From contig JAGKWQ010000002.1 in assembly GCA_021151825.1 (NCBI GenBank), positions 248,001 through 312,000 on the forward strand: DNA of 64,000 nt, in the 5' to 3' direction. The notes under the pieces were generated by a model. It was not told the origin of the DNA and did no database searches. It worked only from the letters and a program-made list of their open reading frames with translations. Each line of letters begins with the position of its first letter. Positions within the stretch are counted from its first letter, which is position 1. The position numbers and the translations under genes were made by a program. The stretch is from Cellvibrionaceae bacterium. GTDB taxonomy: Bacteria > Pseudomonadota > Gammaproteobacteria > Pseudomonadales > Cellvibrionaceae. Positions 23,864 to 32,327 of the stretch are shown here, in pieces.

Positions 23864-26800
23864 TCAGCCTTCCACTTCCACCATAAAATCCAGTGCTGCT
23901 TGCTGGCGAATTGCTTTGCGATGATTAGCCATAAGTTTGGTGATTTTTTCCTGATCGCACACTTGCCTATCCAACATCACCCGCGTTTTTAATTCCCCCA
24001 TAGGTTCAGCAGTTGGGCATTTACTGAATACAAACTGGTTGGAAATTAAATCCATAAACGGACCGGATTTGCTACTCGGCATAATAAACAGCAACTGCAA
24101 GCCTAAACTTTCCGTTAGGTAGTTAATAACCTCGCGCGAACGATGCTCATCCATTTTGGAGAACGCTTCATCTACCAATACCATACGTAAGTGACTGTTG
24201 CCTTCATTAAAGCGAAATGCAGAGGTAATTGCTGCACTACGAATAATATACGCCGGTGTTTCCAACTGGCCGCCAGAACCGGTACCGTATTGGCTAAGGG
24301 CGATAGGCGCTTTGCCTTCCGGTTCTTTGTAAATTTCATAGCGACGATAATTACGGTAATCCGCAATACGCGTTAACTCGCGCAGGGCTTTTTGTTCGTC
24401 TTCATCCAGTAACATCCCCATCAAGCGTTCGCGCACTCTTTGGTGTTTGTCGTCCAGTTTCATAGTGAATAACGTTTCGTTTTCATCACCACCGGCCGTT
24501 GGGCTATCCATAACCGCTTTAAAAAACTGCCAGTATTCTTTAAATTCCGGAACCCAATCCCAATCGAAACGGAAACTCTCGCGATCAGCACCAAAGCGAT
24601 GATGTTCAAGCTCTTTGTTTAAATCTTCCAGGATTTTTTTACCATCGTTAATCGCCTGGTAAATCGAGTGACACAGGTTACTTACGAAGGCGTTGTTAAA
24701 GCTTTCACGCAAGGATTCAATTTCTTTGTGGCGTTGCGCGAGGATATGGTTTTTATCACGGTTATAAAGCGCATCAAACTGGCGACGAATTTCGCAAATC
24801 GCACGGAAATTATTGCTGCCCAAATCATCGTTGTAATCCACATCAAACAGAATTGAATCGCTGCTGGAACAAAACTGGTTATGCATCATCGCGGCTTGCT
24901 GCAAGCGATGTAGTACTGTTTTCAATTCTGCGTTAACACCGGCGAGCTGGTTATCAAAATATTGGCTGGAATGTTGGGTGATAGTTTCATCAGCAATTTG
25001 TAAACGGGCTTCCGCATCAAACTCTGGCCACAATGCAGTAATCGCCTGCACATTGGATTCGCAGTTGTCTGCAATCGTCAGGTTTTTATCTTGCTCGGCA
25101 TCCAGCTTATGGCATTGATTATCAGCGAGTTTTAATTCTGCGCGGCAATCAATCTGGGTGTTATTCAAACGCGTATAGGTTTCATTTTGTGTTTGCAGGC
25201 GCTGGTTCAGTTCCTGTAATTCCGCCTCCAGCGCTTTGGTATCACTTAAATCAAGCTGCTGTAATTTTGCATCAATCGCTACGATACGGGTTTGTGCCGT
25301 GGTCATCGCTTGCAAACAATCGGCATAGGCAAGCGCTTTTAATTTATCAATCGAAATCAATAATTCCTGCGCTTCTTCCGAATGACGACCTGCGGCTTGC
25401 CATTCCGCAACCAGATCATGGAATTCATGGCGTTTTGCATCCAATGCGCGCTCGCGTGCCCCCTGACCAAATACCAATTCGGATTCCGCCATATCGCAAC
25501 GGAACATTGCATAATTGCCGGAACCCATTGCATCTTTGGTGATACCGCGGCGGGTATTTTTTAATTCTTTGGCGTTGTCCACGCGTTGCACATTGCCATA
25601 GCTGGCTTTGATATAAGCCTCAGCGGTGGCGTGGGCAAAACTCATAATTTGTGTGATGGAATTAGCCGTATTGTCCTGCAATTTATCCAGATCTTTGCGC
25701 GCTTTTTCACCCTGGATCACACGCGCACTTTTCGCCTGGCCACTCATACCACGCACAATGGCGATTGCATCCGCTTCGTATTCCGGCTCGACAATAATAC
25801 CGAAGCGTGCGGCACCAATATAACCTTCAATCGCTGATTGCCATTCGCGGTCTTTGACATCGACATAATCGCAAAGCACACGCGCATCGGCTTTAGGGCA
25901 TTGCGCATGAATTGCATCCAGTGCGACGCGGACAAAACCGGGGTAACTAACTTGTTTGGTTTCCAGCGTTTGTATTTCGCGGCGTTTACTATCAATTGCT
26001 TTTTGCAAACGTTCAGCCTGGGCTTTGCGTTTATCGCGCTCTTGTGCAAGTTGGTCACGCAAGTGCGTATGCCCTGCATCCGCCTCAAATAGATTTGCGA
26101 AAAAAGCGTTATGATTTTTTTGCAACTCAAGCACAGCCGTGAGTTGATCATCCTGCGAACTTTGAATCCAGTCACGATTCAATAGCTGATGAATATCCTG
26201 TACTGAATTTTCAGCGCAAATGGATTTGATTAAATTAGTCAGATTACCTTCTTTGAAGGCAGGCAAGTCCACACTAATAGATGTTTGGCGCAGAGCCAAT
26301 GCTAATTGTTGTGCGGCTTCCAGGTTGATTTGCAACTGCTGATGCTGTTTGCGCAATTCCGGCACTTGCACCTGGATTAATTTCTCCTGGGCAATTTTTT
26401 CTTGCTCCAGTTGATCCTTATCACGTAGCGCAGGCACGCCCAAACGTCGCGCTGTTGCCGCAAGAATTAACTGGCTAATTTCATCGCGCTGGGCTTCGCA
26501 CGCAGCCAATGCTTGCTGGTTACTCGCAGACGTTTCACGTAATAATTGTTGCTTGTGTTTTGCGTCCAGATAATGGCTTTGTGAATCTGCGTAACGACGT
26601 TTAGCAACGGAATACAACAGCACCTGCTGCTCCAGCCAATTGCTAATAAAATTGTCTGCAAACTGCCGGCCTTGCGCCATGCGTTCAATGCCCTGACGTA
26701 ACTGGCGCGCATCCGCTTCCATGGTATGGATACGTTTAAGCATGGTAGAAACACTGCGAATGGCTTCGCCGAGATCGCGATATTCCAGAATTTCGTTCGC

Positions 26801-27511
26801 AACAAATTCATCAATACCTTTAATCGGCTTGTAAGCCATAAAACGCGAAAATGCGCGCGCAGCATTCATCGCTTCACGTTCGGAAACTGCATCAACCCGG
26901 CCACGCAAAATTCCGTAAAAACGGCAGAGATAGGATTTTTTCTTATCGTATTTTTCGACTTGTTGCTGGCCATATTGACGACGCAAGCCAGCGTAGAGTT
27001 TATCCAGTGGCACTACATACTTGTGTGTCTTTTCTTCTTTAAGCAAATCATTCAGTGTGAGCGAAACATCATTCAAAATAAAAAATTGTGTATCGTCTAA
27101 ACGCGCGACTTTTTGTAGCGATGCCCCCTGCCCGGTAGTTTCCAGAAACGCGCGCATGCCAATCAACGCCGTGAATGGTTCACTGTTCTCACCTTGCGTC
27201 GGATAAAACACTGCCGCCAGATAACCATCGCAACCCTGCGGACGCGAATAGGCACCATCATCACAACCTAATACATAAGACGCGAGTGTACGCACCAGTT
27301 TTCCACCGCGGCCGCGCTGGCTGGATTCATCCTGCCCCGGGTTAAAGTGGAACAGGTTGTCATGTGCCGCAGTCATGATGGTTTGAATCGCATCCGCCGC
27401 TGTGGTTTTTCCTGAGCCATTACCGCCAGAAAATAAATTAATGGGGCCGAACTCGAATTCCGAGTTAGGAACATTTCCCCAGTTGACGTAAATGAATTTT
27501 TTTAAGTACAT
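23864..27511 (-). CDS. mksB: MksB, SMC-like ATPase of the MksBEF condensin
   Basis: A 1215-aa SMC-type ATPase that bridges DNA segments to compact or segregate the chromosome. The ATP-binding head starts with FSGGNGSGKTTAADAI (Walker A at about 29-37). The C-terminal head has the signature YGTGSGGQLETPAYI and Walker B LRMVLVDEAFSKMD. Between them are long coiled-coil arms and a hinge around residues 550-680. The head sequences and the mksF-mksE-mksB order fit the Mks/Jet (MukB-related) branch rather than bacterial SMC or MukB proper. It starts 25 bases after mksE. A JetC/Wadjet assignment would need a jetD gene, which is absent here. Confidence 0.9.
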   Translation of the reverse strand: MYLKKFIYVNWGNVPNSEFEFGPINLFSGGNGSGKTTAADAIQTIMTAAHDNLFHFNPGQDESSQRGRGGKLVRTLASYVLGCDDGAYSRPQGCDGYLAAVFYPTQGENSEPFTALIGMRAFLETTGQGASLQKVARLDDTQFFILNDVSLTLNDLLKEEKTHKYVVPLDKLYAGLRRQYGQQQVEKYDKKKSYLCRFYGILRGRVDAVSEREAMNAARAFSRFMAYKPIKGIDEFVANEILEYRDLGEAIRSVSTMLKRIHTMEADARQLRQGIERMAQGRQFADNFISNWLEQQVLLYSVAKRRYADSQSHYLDAKHKQQLLRETSASNQQALAACEAQRDEISQLILAATARRLGVPALRDKDQLEQEKIAQEKLIQVQVPELRKQHQQLQINLEAAQQLALALRQTSISVDLPAFKEGNLTNLIKSICAENSVQDIHQLLNRDWIQSSQDDQLTAVLELQKNHNAFFANLFEADAGHTHLRDQLAQERDKRKAQAERLQKAIDSKRREIQTLETKQVSYPGFVRVALDAIHAQCPKADARVLCDYVDVKDREWQSAIEGYIGAARFGIIVEPEYEADAIAIVRGMSGQAKSARVIQGEKARKDLDKLQDNTANSITQIMSFAHATAEAYIKASYGNVQRVDNAKELKNTRRGITKDAMGSGNYAMFRCDMAESELVFGQGARERALDAKRHEFHDLVAEWQAAGRHSEEAQELLISIDKLKALAYADCLQAMTTAQTRIVAIDAKLQQLDLSDTKALEAELQELNQRLQTQNETYTRLNNTQIDCRAELKLADNQCHKLDAEQDKNLTIADNCESNVQAITALWPEFDAEARLQIADETITQHSSQYFDNQLAGVNAELKTVLHRLQQAAMMHNQFCSSSDSILFDVDYNDDLGSNNFRAICEIRRQFDALYNRDKNHILAQRHKEIESLRESFNNAFVSNLCHSIYQAINDGKKILEDLNKELEHHRFGADRESFRFDWDWVPEFKEYWQFFKAVMDSPTAGGDENETLFTMKLDDKHQRVRERLMGMLLDEDEQKALRELTRIADYRNYRRYEIYKEPEGKAPIALSQYGTGSGGQLETPAYIIRSAAITSAFRFNEGNSHLRMVLVDEAFSKMDEHRSREVINYLTESLGLQLLFIMPSSKSGPFMDLISNQFVFSKCPTAEPMGELKTRVMLDRQVCDQEKITKLMANHRKAIRQQAALDFMVEVEG

Positions 27512-27536
27512 AGTTTTACTCAGATTACAGCTTCAC

Positions 27537-28304
27537 TCAGGAATCAGCATCAGTCGCAAACAGCGAGCGATTGATATGCGGGGCAGATTTTTTCGCAGCA
27601 CGAGTTTCAGCTGAAGATTCATCATCGGTTTCTTCAGCGTCATCATCAACCAGCAATAAATTGTCCGCCAAATGGTTGCGGATTTGTGCAAGCCATTCGT
27701 TGTTTACCAGATTAATAATTAATGGCCTGATCTTGATCCAGCTTTCGCCGGAATCGATATCCGCTTCCGCCATAAAATGCACCAGACGCAATTGGCGCAA
27801 GCGTTTGAAAGCAGCGCGACGCTCTCCCAGATTTTCCGGCAAGCTGCGGCGCAATAAACTTTTCATAGCGAGCGCAATAGCTTCCAGCGATAAGGTTGCA
27901 CAACCCTGCTCATCAATTCCACCCTCACGCAATGCCTTATCGTATTCCGCGCGCAACACCAGAATCAGCGCAACTTCGTGTTGGTTTAAACGGTTGCGCA
28001 AGCCGGCGTTAAAGGGCTCATCACTTTCGTCATCCATGCCCGGCAAGCGCGCACCAGGCGGCAACACTCTTACAAATCGAAAATGGCTGTCGTGTTGAAA
28101 ACGAATACCAATCAAACTAAAAAAATCATCGACCAGCGGCACTATGCGCACAAAGCGATCATACAATTCTGCTTCGACCTGACTGTCATCGCGGCAGAGA
28201 ACGCCGTAATCCAACAAACGTTGAATAAGTTCACGCCAGTTATCCAGCGAAATATTGTGTTTATCCAACTGCTCTTGCAGTGCAGCGGTTAGTAGCTCAC
28301 TCAT
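27537..28304 (-). CDS. mksE: MksE, winged-helix subunit of the MksBEF condensin
   Basis: A 255-aa MukE-like (DUF4194-type) kite subunit. Visible pattern: LIQRLLDYGVLCRDDSQVEAELYDRFVRIVPLVDD, a central helical domain with EVALILVLRAEYDKALR, and a basic winged-helix portion (ERRAAFKRLRQLRLVHF, then GESWIKIRPLI). An acidic tail (DDDAEETDDESS) precedes the end. It overlaps mksF by 4 bases and precedes mksB, so the three genes are coupled. It links MksF to MksB in the complex. Confidence 0.86.
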   Translation of the reverse strand: MSELLTAALQEQLDKHNISLDNWRELIQRLLDYGVLCRDDSQVEAELYDRFVRIVPLVDDFFSLIGIRFQHDSHFRFVRVLPPGARLPGMDDESDEPFNAGLRNRLNQHEVALILVLRAEYDKALREGGIDEQGCATLSLEAIALAMKSLLRRSLPENLGERRAAFKRLRQLRLVHFMAEADIDSGESWIKIRPLIINLVNNEWLAQIRNHLADNLLLVDDDAEETDDESSAETRAAKKSAPHINRSLFATDADS

Positions 28305-29803
28305 GATTTTTCACCATCATCAACCAGGCTGATAACAAATTCATCGCGCTGTTTGAAATATTTGTCTTTCTGGATTAACGGCTGCCCATGCAACCATTCA
28401 TCTTGTTGATGCACCACAAAACGGTAGCGAGAGGAAAGGTTTGCGGCCGCACCCACTTCAACCGCGTGGGAAAGGCCTAGCAATTCTTCCATATTTTTTG
28501 CATGCAACTCGCTGCTACTAACACTGCCATTTTCTGCAAGTGCTGCATGAACAAAATCGCGAATACTGCTCGACTGCAAAATAAACGCTTTATCCAGCGC
28601 CTGCTGGATAAATATATTTTTCTGCGCTTCAGCATCCAACGCTTTGTCTTCATCCAATTGCGAACGAATCAATTGAATACTGCGCGGCGCACGCAACTGG
28701 ATCTGGGATGGATCAACAAAACCGATTTGCAAACTGGCAAGTGCATCGCCTTGCTCAATAAATAATTGATCCTGCTGTTCCGGTGCCAAATCGGCCAGCG
28801 AACGGTAAATATCCATTAAGTCATCCTGCCCGCGGCTATTAATGTAGCTGAGCTGGCGAATAATGATATCGGCACGCTGGGTAAAGGTATTCAATGCGCG
28901 CCGCAATGCAGGCAGCATAATTTCGCACGCGTTTTTCAAACGCGAATCTATGGTTTCCAGTAACGTTTCCAGCAATGAAATACCGGGGATTACTTTTTGC
29001 GGCAAGGCTTTGCGCAAGCGAATTTCCATTACTGCGCGCCAATCTTTAGCAGCGGTTTCAGGATCACCCTGGCCATACTTGCGTTTGCGGCGAATTTTAG
29101 TAATCAATTCAGAAATCTGGTCGCGATATTTTTCAACGCTATCCGCCGATAAACGCACTTCCAGATCCGGTTTAAACACTGTTTCCATAAAGTCGAAGAA
29201 TTCATCGCTCGCCTGTTGCACTAATTGCCGCGATTCTACTTCGCGCACCAATTGGCGCTTGCGCTCTTCCAGTTCCGCAATGACATCGGTGAAATCACTG
29301 ATGATACGTTCGGAATATTCGTAGGCATCCAGCAAGTCGTTAATTTCACCTTGCTCGTAAAATGCTTGCAAACTATTGCGGGTATTGCGCGTGTTGCGAT
29401 TGCGGGTGCGGAATTGGCTTGCATGATTATCGGCAAACGGTTGGGTAAACAAACGGCCCATACGACTAAAACCATAACTGCTTTGCAGGCTGGTTTCATC
29501 GACTTGTTTTTCCAACCAACCGTTTTCAATTAAACGGTTGATAATAAAACTGGCAAGATCGCGCTGGGTTTTGAAGCGGCCTTCACCGTCATCCGGTTCG
29601 GCATTATCCGCATCCAGAATCGGCGCGCGGGCAACCGCTTCTTTAAAAATATCGACCAATTGTTCACGATTCATGGCGTGGCCATAATCACGCAAATCAG
29701 TGTAGAGGCGTTGATATAAAAGGCGCAGACACTCTGCAACCAATTCACGGTATTTGCCGGTGAGTGGATTGAAAAAGTGCTGGCGGGAATCGCTAAAAAA
29801 CAT
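28301..29803 (-). CDS. mksF: MksF, kleisin subunit of the MksBEF condensin
   Basis: A 500-aa MukF/JetA-like kleisin. The N-terminus has NPLTGKYRELVAECLRLLYQRLY, a winged-helix dimerisation part, followed by the helical region FIINRLIENGWLEKQVDE. The middle has long helices (VIAELEERKRQLVREVESRQLV) and the C-terminus a compact domain. It is the first gene of the mks operon. MksF ties the two MksB heads together. The length fits MksF better than MukF of E. coli (440 aa). Confidence 0.86.
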   Translation of the reverse strand: MFFSDSRQHFFNPLTGKYRELVAECLRLLYQRLYTDLRDYGHAMNREQLVDIFKEAVARAPILDADNAEPDDGEGRFKTQRDLASFIINRLIENGWLEKQVDETSLQSSYGFSRMGRLFTQPFADNHASQFRTRNRNTRNTRNSLQAFYEQGEINDLLDAYEYSERIISDFTDVIAELEERKRQLVREVESRQLVQQASDEFFDFMETVFKPDLEVRLSADSVEKYRDQISELITKIRRKRKYGQGDPETAAKDWRAVMEIRLRKALPQKVIPGISLLETLLETIDSRLKNACEIMLPALRRALNTFTQRADIIIRQLSYINSRGQDDLMDIYRSLADLAPEQQDQLFIEQGDALASLQIGFVDPSQIQLRAPRSIQLIRSQLDEDKALDAEAQKNIFIQQALDKAFILQSSSIRDFVHAALAENGSVSSSELHAKNMEELLGLSHAVEVGAAANLSSRYRFVVHQQDEWLHGQPLIQKDKYFKQRDEFVISLVDDGEKS

Positions 29804-29831
29804 CAGATAATTTCACAGCAATAACAATGCA

Positions 29832-30206
29832 TTAAATGCAATGTTTCGCAAAAGTTTGTTGATCTTCCAAAGTCCACTCATCAGCAGGTTTTACCATTCT
29901 GGTTTCACACCAATCTGCACTACCGACTACTACTTCACGCTCATTTATAGCAGCAACACGAGCAACAGACGCTGCCGGAATTACATCTGCGATAGCATCG
30001 CCAGAACCATTCACCTGTGTGGCTTGCAATTGCTGCTCTGCCTGCAGGGCAATACCAGAGATTTGCTGAACTTGTTCATTTGCCTGTGCAGTTTGTTGCG
30101 CCTGATGATTAAAATAACTAACAGTGATTGCACCTATGCAAACTATTAATAAACTCGCAGCAAACAAACTGACAACCAATTTATTATTGCGACAAAACGT
30201 CAACAT
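29832..30206 (-). CDS. Membrane-anchored protein with DUF3012-like C-terminus
   Basis: A 124-aa protein. An N-terminal membrane anchor (about residues 10-32) is followed by a Gln-rich, probably coiled region. The end VGSADWCETRMVKPADEW...FAKHCI has the spacing of the DUF3012 motif (GSxxWCExM...W...E...FAKHC) of small lipoproteins in marine gammaproteobacteria. The two Cys may pair outside the membrane. It sits 28 bases upstream of mksF on the same strand, so it could be in the same transcript; a functional link is speculation. Confidence 0.68.
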   Translation of the reverse strand: MLTFCRNNKLVVSLFAASLLIVCIGAITVSYFNHQAQQTAQANEQVQQISGIALQAEQQLQATQVNGSGDAIADVIPAASVARVAAINEREVVVGSADWCETRMVKPADEWTLEDQQTFAKHCI

Positions 30207-30242
30207 ACATAACTCGTAAATCCTGCAAAGGATTGAATGTAA

Positions 30243-31226
30243 TTAAGCGATAAGCCAGTCAGCCATTTTTTCGGCGTAATAGGTAATGATTAAATCTGCA
30301 CCGGCGCGTTTAAATGCGGTCATGGTTTCCAGCACAATTGCTTTTTCATCAATCACACCAGCGGCTGCAGCCGCTTTTACCATCGCATATTCGCCACTTA
30401 CATGATAAACCGCTAAAGGGCGCGCTGAATTTGCGCGAATATGTGCGAGTACATCCAAATAAGCGATGCCAGGTTTTACCATCAGAATATCGGCACCCTC
30501 AGCTTCATCCTGTAACGATTCTGCTAGTGCTTCACGAGCATTGGCTGGGTCCATTTGATAAGTGTTACGCGTGCCTTTGAAACTACTATCCACCGCATCA
30601 CGAAACGGACCATAAAATGCGGAAGCAAATTTAGTTGAATAGGACATGATTGGAATATGCGTGAAGCCGGCAGTGTCCAATGCTTCACGAATTGCGCTGA
30701 TCATGCCGTCCATCATGCCTGAGGGTGCGATCATATCCACACCGGCTTGAGCAGCAAGAACAACTTGTTTTTGCAAATTGGCGAGTGTTGCATCATTGTC
30801 CACATCGTGATCATGCACTACACCGCAATGGCCATGAGTCGTGTACTCGCAAAAACAATTATCGCTGATTACCAACATTTCCGGTTGCGCTTGTTTGGCA
30901 GTGCGAATCATGCGCGCCAGTAAGCCATCTTCGCTCCATGTGTCCGAGCCCACATGGTCTTTATGCGTCGATACACCAAATAAAATTACTGCCCGAACAC
31001 CTTTGCTCCACGCACGCTGCACAACTCCAGCGAGTTGTGCTTCAGGGTAGCGATAAACATCCGGCATGGATTTAATCGGCACCGGTGCATCAATACCTTC
31101 TTCGATAAAAATGGGCAGAATAAAATCGCTCATGCGTACATGAGTTTCACGCACTAATTCCCGCAGCGCAGTCGTTTTGCGCAAACGGCGAAAACGAAAA
31201 TCCGGTATTGTTAATGGAATTTGCAT
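30243..31226 (-). CDS. hemB: Delta-aminolevulinic acid dehydratase (porphobilinogen synthase)
   Basis: HemB condenses two 5-aminolevulinate molecules to porphobilinogen in haem synthesis. From the ATG at 31,226 (CAGGAA before it) the protein has 327 aa. The metal site DNCFCEYTTHGHCGV has the three Cys of the zinc-dependent type. The two active-site lysines are in MSYSTKFASAFYGPF and ILMVKPGIAYLD. The frame is open seven codons further upstream. Haem supply fits the cytochrome c maturation cluster 8 kb away, but the genes are not in one operon. Confidence 0.95.
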   Translation of the reverse strand: MQIPLTIPDFRFRRLRKTTALRELVRETHVRMSDFILPIFIEEGIDAPVPIKSMPDVYRYPEAQLAGVVQRAWSKGVRAVILFGVSTHKDHVGSDTWSEDGLLARMIRTAKQAQPEMLVISDNCFCEYTTHGHCGVVHDHDVDNDATLANLQKQVVLAAQAGVDMIAPSGMMDGMISAIREALDTAGFTHIPIMSYSTKFASAFYGPFRDAVDSSFKGTRNTYQMDPANAREALAESLQDEAEGADILMVKPGIAYLDVLAHIRANSARPLAVYHVSGEYAMVKAAAAAGVIDEKAIVLETMTAFKRAGADLIITYYAEKMADWLIA

Positions 31227-31276
31227 AATTTCCTGCCTATATCTCATGCCTATAAAAAATCAGGCCGGTAAAAATA

Positions 31277-31702
31277 TTAAATACTGAGCGAGCCTTCGTG
31301 GCTCCACTCACATCGGACACGCATGTCACCTGAACCAGGTTTGTGATAACCACTCTCAGCTTCCCAAGTAAATGTATGCGTGCCGGATAATTCAGTTTCC
31401 AAATGCACCGTGGCAGAAACCCAATACATTTTGCTCAACAGCGATTCAAATTGTGCGATCCATTGATCCCATTCGTATTCAACTGCCTTATAAGATGCAC
31501 CGAAGTGCATAACTTCGGTTTGGTAATTGTAGAAAGCGGATTCCGCTGTCGGAATAGAAAACATTTCCTGACTCAAAAATGGCCACTCTTCTGCCCGAGG
31601 CAACGACAACATAGCATCGCGGTTTACCCGAATCCGTTCTGATTCCGCCGCAGCCGGCGCTATATCCTTGATACAACCATAAACAATTGATTCTTGATCC
31701 AT
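31277..31702 (-). CDS. Unrecognised small cytosolic protein (141 aa)
   Basis: I do not recognise the family. The product is acidic and aromatic-rich, with an alpha+beta pattern: MDQESIVYGCIKDIAP, a middle helix with WDQWIAQFESLLSK, then beta strands VSATVHLETELSG and MRVRCEWSHEG. It has no signal peptide. The compact size and Trp-rich strands resemble immunity-type proteins, but no toxin is adjacent. It lies 15 bases after the lytic-transglycosylase-like lipoprotein gene, and could be in its transcript. Confidence 0.62.
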   Translation of the reverse strand: MDQESIVYGCIKDIAPAAAESERIRVNRDAMLSLPRAEEWPFLSQEMFSIPTAESAFYNYQTEVMHFGASYKAVEYEWDQWIAQFESLLSKMYWVSATVHLETELSGTHTFTWEAESGYHKPGSGDMRVRCEWSHEGSLSI

Positions 31703-31717
31703 AGCTGTTTCTCTACA

Positions 31718-32326
31718 TTAAAAAGGCCACCACCAACTGCCCTTAAAACGCTCTTCGCAATGTTGCAATTGATTTGCATATTGCTGCGAGCGGGTTTGAA
31801 CTTTCTGCGCGGTATTCACTAACCAACCTTTTTGCCGATATGTACCGCGATTGTAACCGCCGTGGCCTTCGTGATAAGCAAGATATAAATTATATCCGTC
31901 ATTCAAACCAATGCGGCTGCGTTTTTGGCTTTGTTTGTTGTACCAACCTATAAAATCGATCGCATCGCCAAAATTATCGCGACGGGCAAAACTGTTTCCA
32001 CCTTGATCCTGATATTCATCCCATACCGCATTTTTTGCTTGTGGATATCCAAATGCATCACTTTTGCGCGGCCCCGGAAAAATCCATAAAATTTTTGTAC
32101 GCGGTGTGCGTGCGTTGTGTTTAAACATGGATTCCTGGTACATCATCGACATCATTACCGGAACGGGTGAACCCCAGCGTTTCTCGGCTTTTTTGGCGTC
32201 TTTGTACCATGACGTTTTTTCATCAAAAATATCGCATAGATTATTCGGATTGGACGGCGGCAACGTTGCGCAACCCACCATTCCCAGCAAACTTATTATT
32301 AGCAATATTTTCAGAAATGAAATCAT
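31718..32326 (-). CDS. SLT-type lysozyme-fold lipoprotein
   Basis: A 202-aa protein with a lipoprotein signal (LLIISLLGMVGC; lipid-carrying Cys at about residue 19). The catalytic-domain pattern fits a transglycosylase SLT domain: VPVMMSMMYQESMFKHNAR with Glu in the position of the catalytic acid, then SDAFGYPQAKNAVWDEYQ and YLAYHEGHGGYNRGTY. It probably cuts peptidoglycan from the outer membrane. The ATG is at 32,326, two bases from the ligA stop, so the genes are coupled. A longer start inside ligA is possible but lacks a better ribosome site. Confidence 0.8.
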   Translation of the reverse strand: MISFLKILLIISLLGMVGCATLPPSNPNNLCDIFDEKTSWYKDAKKAEKRWGSPVPVMMSMMYQESMFKHNARTPRTKILWIFPGPRKSDAFGYPQAKNAVWDEYQDQGGNSFARRDNFGDAIDFIGWYNKQSQKRSRIGLNDGYNLYLAYHEGHGGYNRGTYRQKGWLVNTAQKVQTRSQQYANQLQHCEERFKGSWWWPF

Positions 32327-32327
32327 G

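Noticed and set aside
27571..28098. 175-codon frame antisense to mksE
   Set aside because: It is a shadow of the coding frame with Ser/Arg bias and no ribosome site.
23864..29803. Complete Wadjet (JetABCD) defence system
   Set aside because: Three of the four parts are present, but no TOPRIM-type JetD frame exists on either side, so MksBEF is the safer name.
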